The notes under the pieces are model-generated. The model saw only the letters and a program-made list of their open reading frames with translations, was not told the DNA's origin and ran no database searches. Positions 62,650 through 64,000 of a stretch of DNA of 64,000 nt are shown piece by piece (within the stretch, counting starts at the first letter, position 1; every line of letters begins with the position of its first letter). Source of the DNA: Chryseobacterium scophthalmum (GTDB lineage Bacteria > Bacteroidota > Bacteroidia > Flavobacteriales > Weeksellaceae); assembly GCF_900143185.1 (NCBI RefSeq), contig NZ_FSRQ01000004.1, forward strand, positions 248,001-312,000, read 5' to 3'. A program made the translations under genes and the position numbers.

Positions 62650-63954
62650 ATGAAAAAACTGCTTTTCTTTTGGAGTGAGTTGAAATCGACCTTTTGGTTT
62701 GTTCCCGTGATTATTATTGTTGGGGCAATATTTTTTGCAATACTTATTTTAAGTGTTGACGGTAATCTGGCTTTGCAGAATGAAGGAATCAGAAGATTCT
62801 TTTTTATAGGAAGTTCGGCTTCGGCAAGGAGTGTGCTTTCTACAATATCAGGAGCTATGATAGGGGTTGCAGGTACTGTTTTTTCTGTTACTTTGGTTGC
62901 TTTAACGCTTGCTTCTTCGCAATTCGGTCCTCGATTAATCAGGAATTTCATGTATGTACGTTTAAATCAGGTGGTTTTAGGAACGTATATTTCAACCTAT
63001 ATTTATTGTCTTATTGTTTTAAATACAATAAAAGATACTGAAGATTACAAGTTTATTCCTTCCTTATCTATTCTGTTCGCAATTCTTTTTGCGGTAATGA
63101 ATATTGTGCTGCTTATTATATTTATCCACCGTATTGCGATAAGTATTCAGGCAGATCACGTTATTTCTGAAATTTCTGCTTCCATCGGTAAAGAGGTGAA
63201 AAAATTATTTCCCGAAACGCTTGATGATGAGCCGGAAGAGGTTATTCTTCCTGATGTAGAAAAAGAAATAGCGATTTACGGAAAACAAATCTCGATTCCG
63301 GCAACTCAATATGGTTACATGCAATATATTGACATCGATACTTTATTAAAATTGGCAACAGAAAGTAAAGGTCTGATAAAACTCAATTACAGACCGGGAA
63401 ATTATATTGTGAAAGGAATTGATTTGGGTACTTTATATTATGATGATATTGAAGATGATATTTTAGAAAAAATACAGAAGCAGTTTATATTAGGCAGCTC
63501 TAGAACATCAAGACAGGATATTGAACTGTCTATTCATCAGATGGTAGAAATTGCGATAAGAGCTCTGTCTCCGGGAGTAAATGATCCTTACACCGCTATT
63601 TCCTGCATAGATAATCTCACTGCCACATTATGTTATCTGTCGACAAAAAAATTTCCGCCAAGCTATCGGTTTGATGAGAAAGAAAATCTGCGTGTAATTA
63701 CCAATGCTTATGATTTTGAGCTTGTTACCGATGTTGCTTTCAATCAAATCAGGCTGTATTCTTTCGGAAATACTGCCGTTGTTATTAAATTAATGGATGC
63801 TTTGGTTCTTATTCATAAAATGGTAAAAAAGCCAAAATATAAAGATGCTGCAAAGAAACATGCCAGAAAAGTATTGAATGTTGGTAAAGAATGTATAACC
63901 GATGAAGAAGATTTGAAGACTTTAAATATAAAAGCAAAAGAAATTCTGGGATAA
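62650..63954 (+). CDS. DUF2254 family membrane protein
   Basis: A 434-residue inner-membrane protein. Four membrane helices lie in the first 165 residues (VPVIIIVGAIFFAILILSV; MIGVAGTVFSVTLVALTLAS; YISTYIYCLIVL; ILFAILFAVMNIVLLIIFIH), then a soluble domain. SSQFGPRLIRNFM and RALSPGVNDPYTAISCIDNL are DUF2254 signatures. The family is widespread in chromosomes and of unknown function. It lies past the probable element end, so it is most likely a host gene. Confidence 0.88.
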   Translation: MKKLLFFWSELKSTFWFVPVIIIVGAIFFAILILSVDGNLALQNEGIRRFFFIGSSASARSVLSTISGAMIGVAGTVFSVTLVALTLASSQFGPRLIRNFMYVRLNQVVLGTYISTYIYCLIVLNTIKDTEDYKFIPSLSILFAILFAVMNIVLLIIFIHRIAISIQADHVISEISASIGKEVKKLFPETLDDEPEEVILPDVEKEIAIYGKQISIPATQYGYMQYIDIDTLLKLATESKGLIKLNYRPGNYIVKGIDLGTLYYDDIEDDILEKIQKQFILGSSRTSRQDIELSIHQMVEIAIRALSPGVNDPYTAISCIDNLTATLCYLSTKKFPPSYRFDEKENLRVITNAYDFELVTDVAFNQIRLYSFGNTAVVIKLMDALVLIHKMVKKPKYKDAAKKHARKVLNVGKECITDEEDLKTLNIKAKEILG

Positions 63955-64000
63955 TCATTCTCCCTAAACTTTATCACGATCTGAATTTTGTTTACTAATT

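Overview
The window comes from a low-GC member of the Bacteroidota, most likely Flavobacteriia close to Chryseobacterium or Elizabethkingia. Three things point there: promoters of the TTTG-N19-TAnnTTTG type, Bacteroidota-type Tra proteins (TraE, F, G, J, K, M, N), and many short flavobacterial signal peptides ending in AQ. Most of the window reads as a conjugative element (an ICE or large plasmid) loaded with metal-resistance cargo. Its right junction with the chromosome may lie near 62.4 kb. The left end is outside the window, and no integrase gene is visible.

Layout. 1-2.2 kb: end of a PRTRC cluster, with an E2-like protein B and an E1-like ThiF protein, i.e. part of a ubiquitin-like conjugation module. 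2.2-2.56 kb: an intergenic stretch packed with inverted repeats. 2.56-3.75 kb (minus): MerTP, a GDCCVxC protein and an ArsR-type regulator. 3.8-13.3 kb (minus): a VOC protein and a copper module: multicopper oxidase with a CopB-like tail, haem-binding protein, DUF3347 proteins, DUF305 protein, Cys-rich secreted protein, a frameshifted CopZ-like gene, the CopA ATPase and an HMA-AraC regulator. 13.5-16.1 kb (minus): an ars operon (Acr3, ArsC-like, DUF6428, ArsR). 16.1-17.1 kb: a gene-free control region with five 23-bp dyad repeats and two hairpins, a candidate origin or oriT region.

17.1-38.2 kb (plus): the conjugation module: a secreted protein, MobC-like protein, relaxase, ParA, VirB2/VirB3/VirB4-like proteins, four related secreted proteins, VirB6/B8/B10/B9-like proteins, coupling protein, M23 peptidase and two element-associated proteins. 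The VirB4-like ATPase is unusual twice over: it carries an inserted DnaJ J-domain, and it is split by a -1 frameshift exactly at a U_UUU_UUA slippery heptamer inside a T9 run. 38.2-44.1 kb: a lipoprotein and a 1719-residue Toprim-like/methyltransferase/helicase protein, perhaps protecting transferred DNA.

44.2-58.6 kb (plus): a Zn/Cd/Co-type efflux block: small Cys-rich protein, CzcA fused to an outer-membrane factor, CzcB, bestrophin, CDF transporter, LTA-synthase-like protein, MgtC-like protein, ZntA-type ATPase, PAP2 phosphatase, and a His-rich 64-residue protein behind a good sigma-54 promoter. 58.9-61.8 kb (minus): a DUF1111 di-haem protein, a Rieske protein and a porin, under a promoter overlapping a 32-bp perfect palindrome. 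61.8-62.6 kb: gene-free, with a consensus promoter, a tRNA-3'-end-like sequence and a strong terminator. 62.65 kb to the end: a DUF2254 membrane protein, probably chromosomal.
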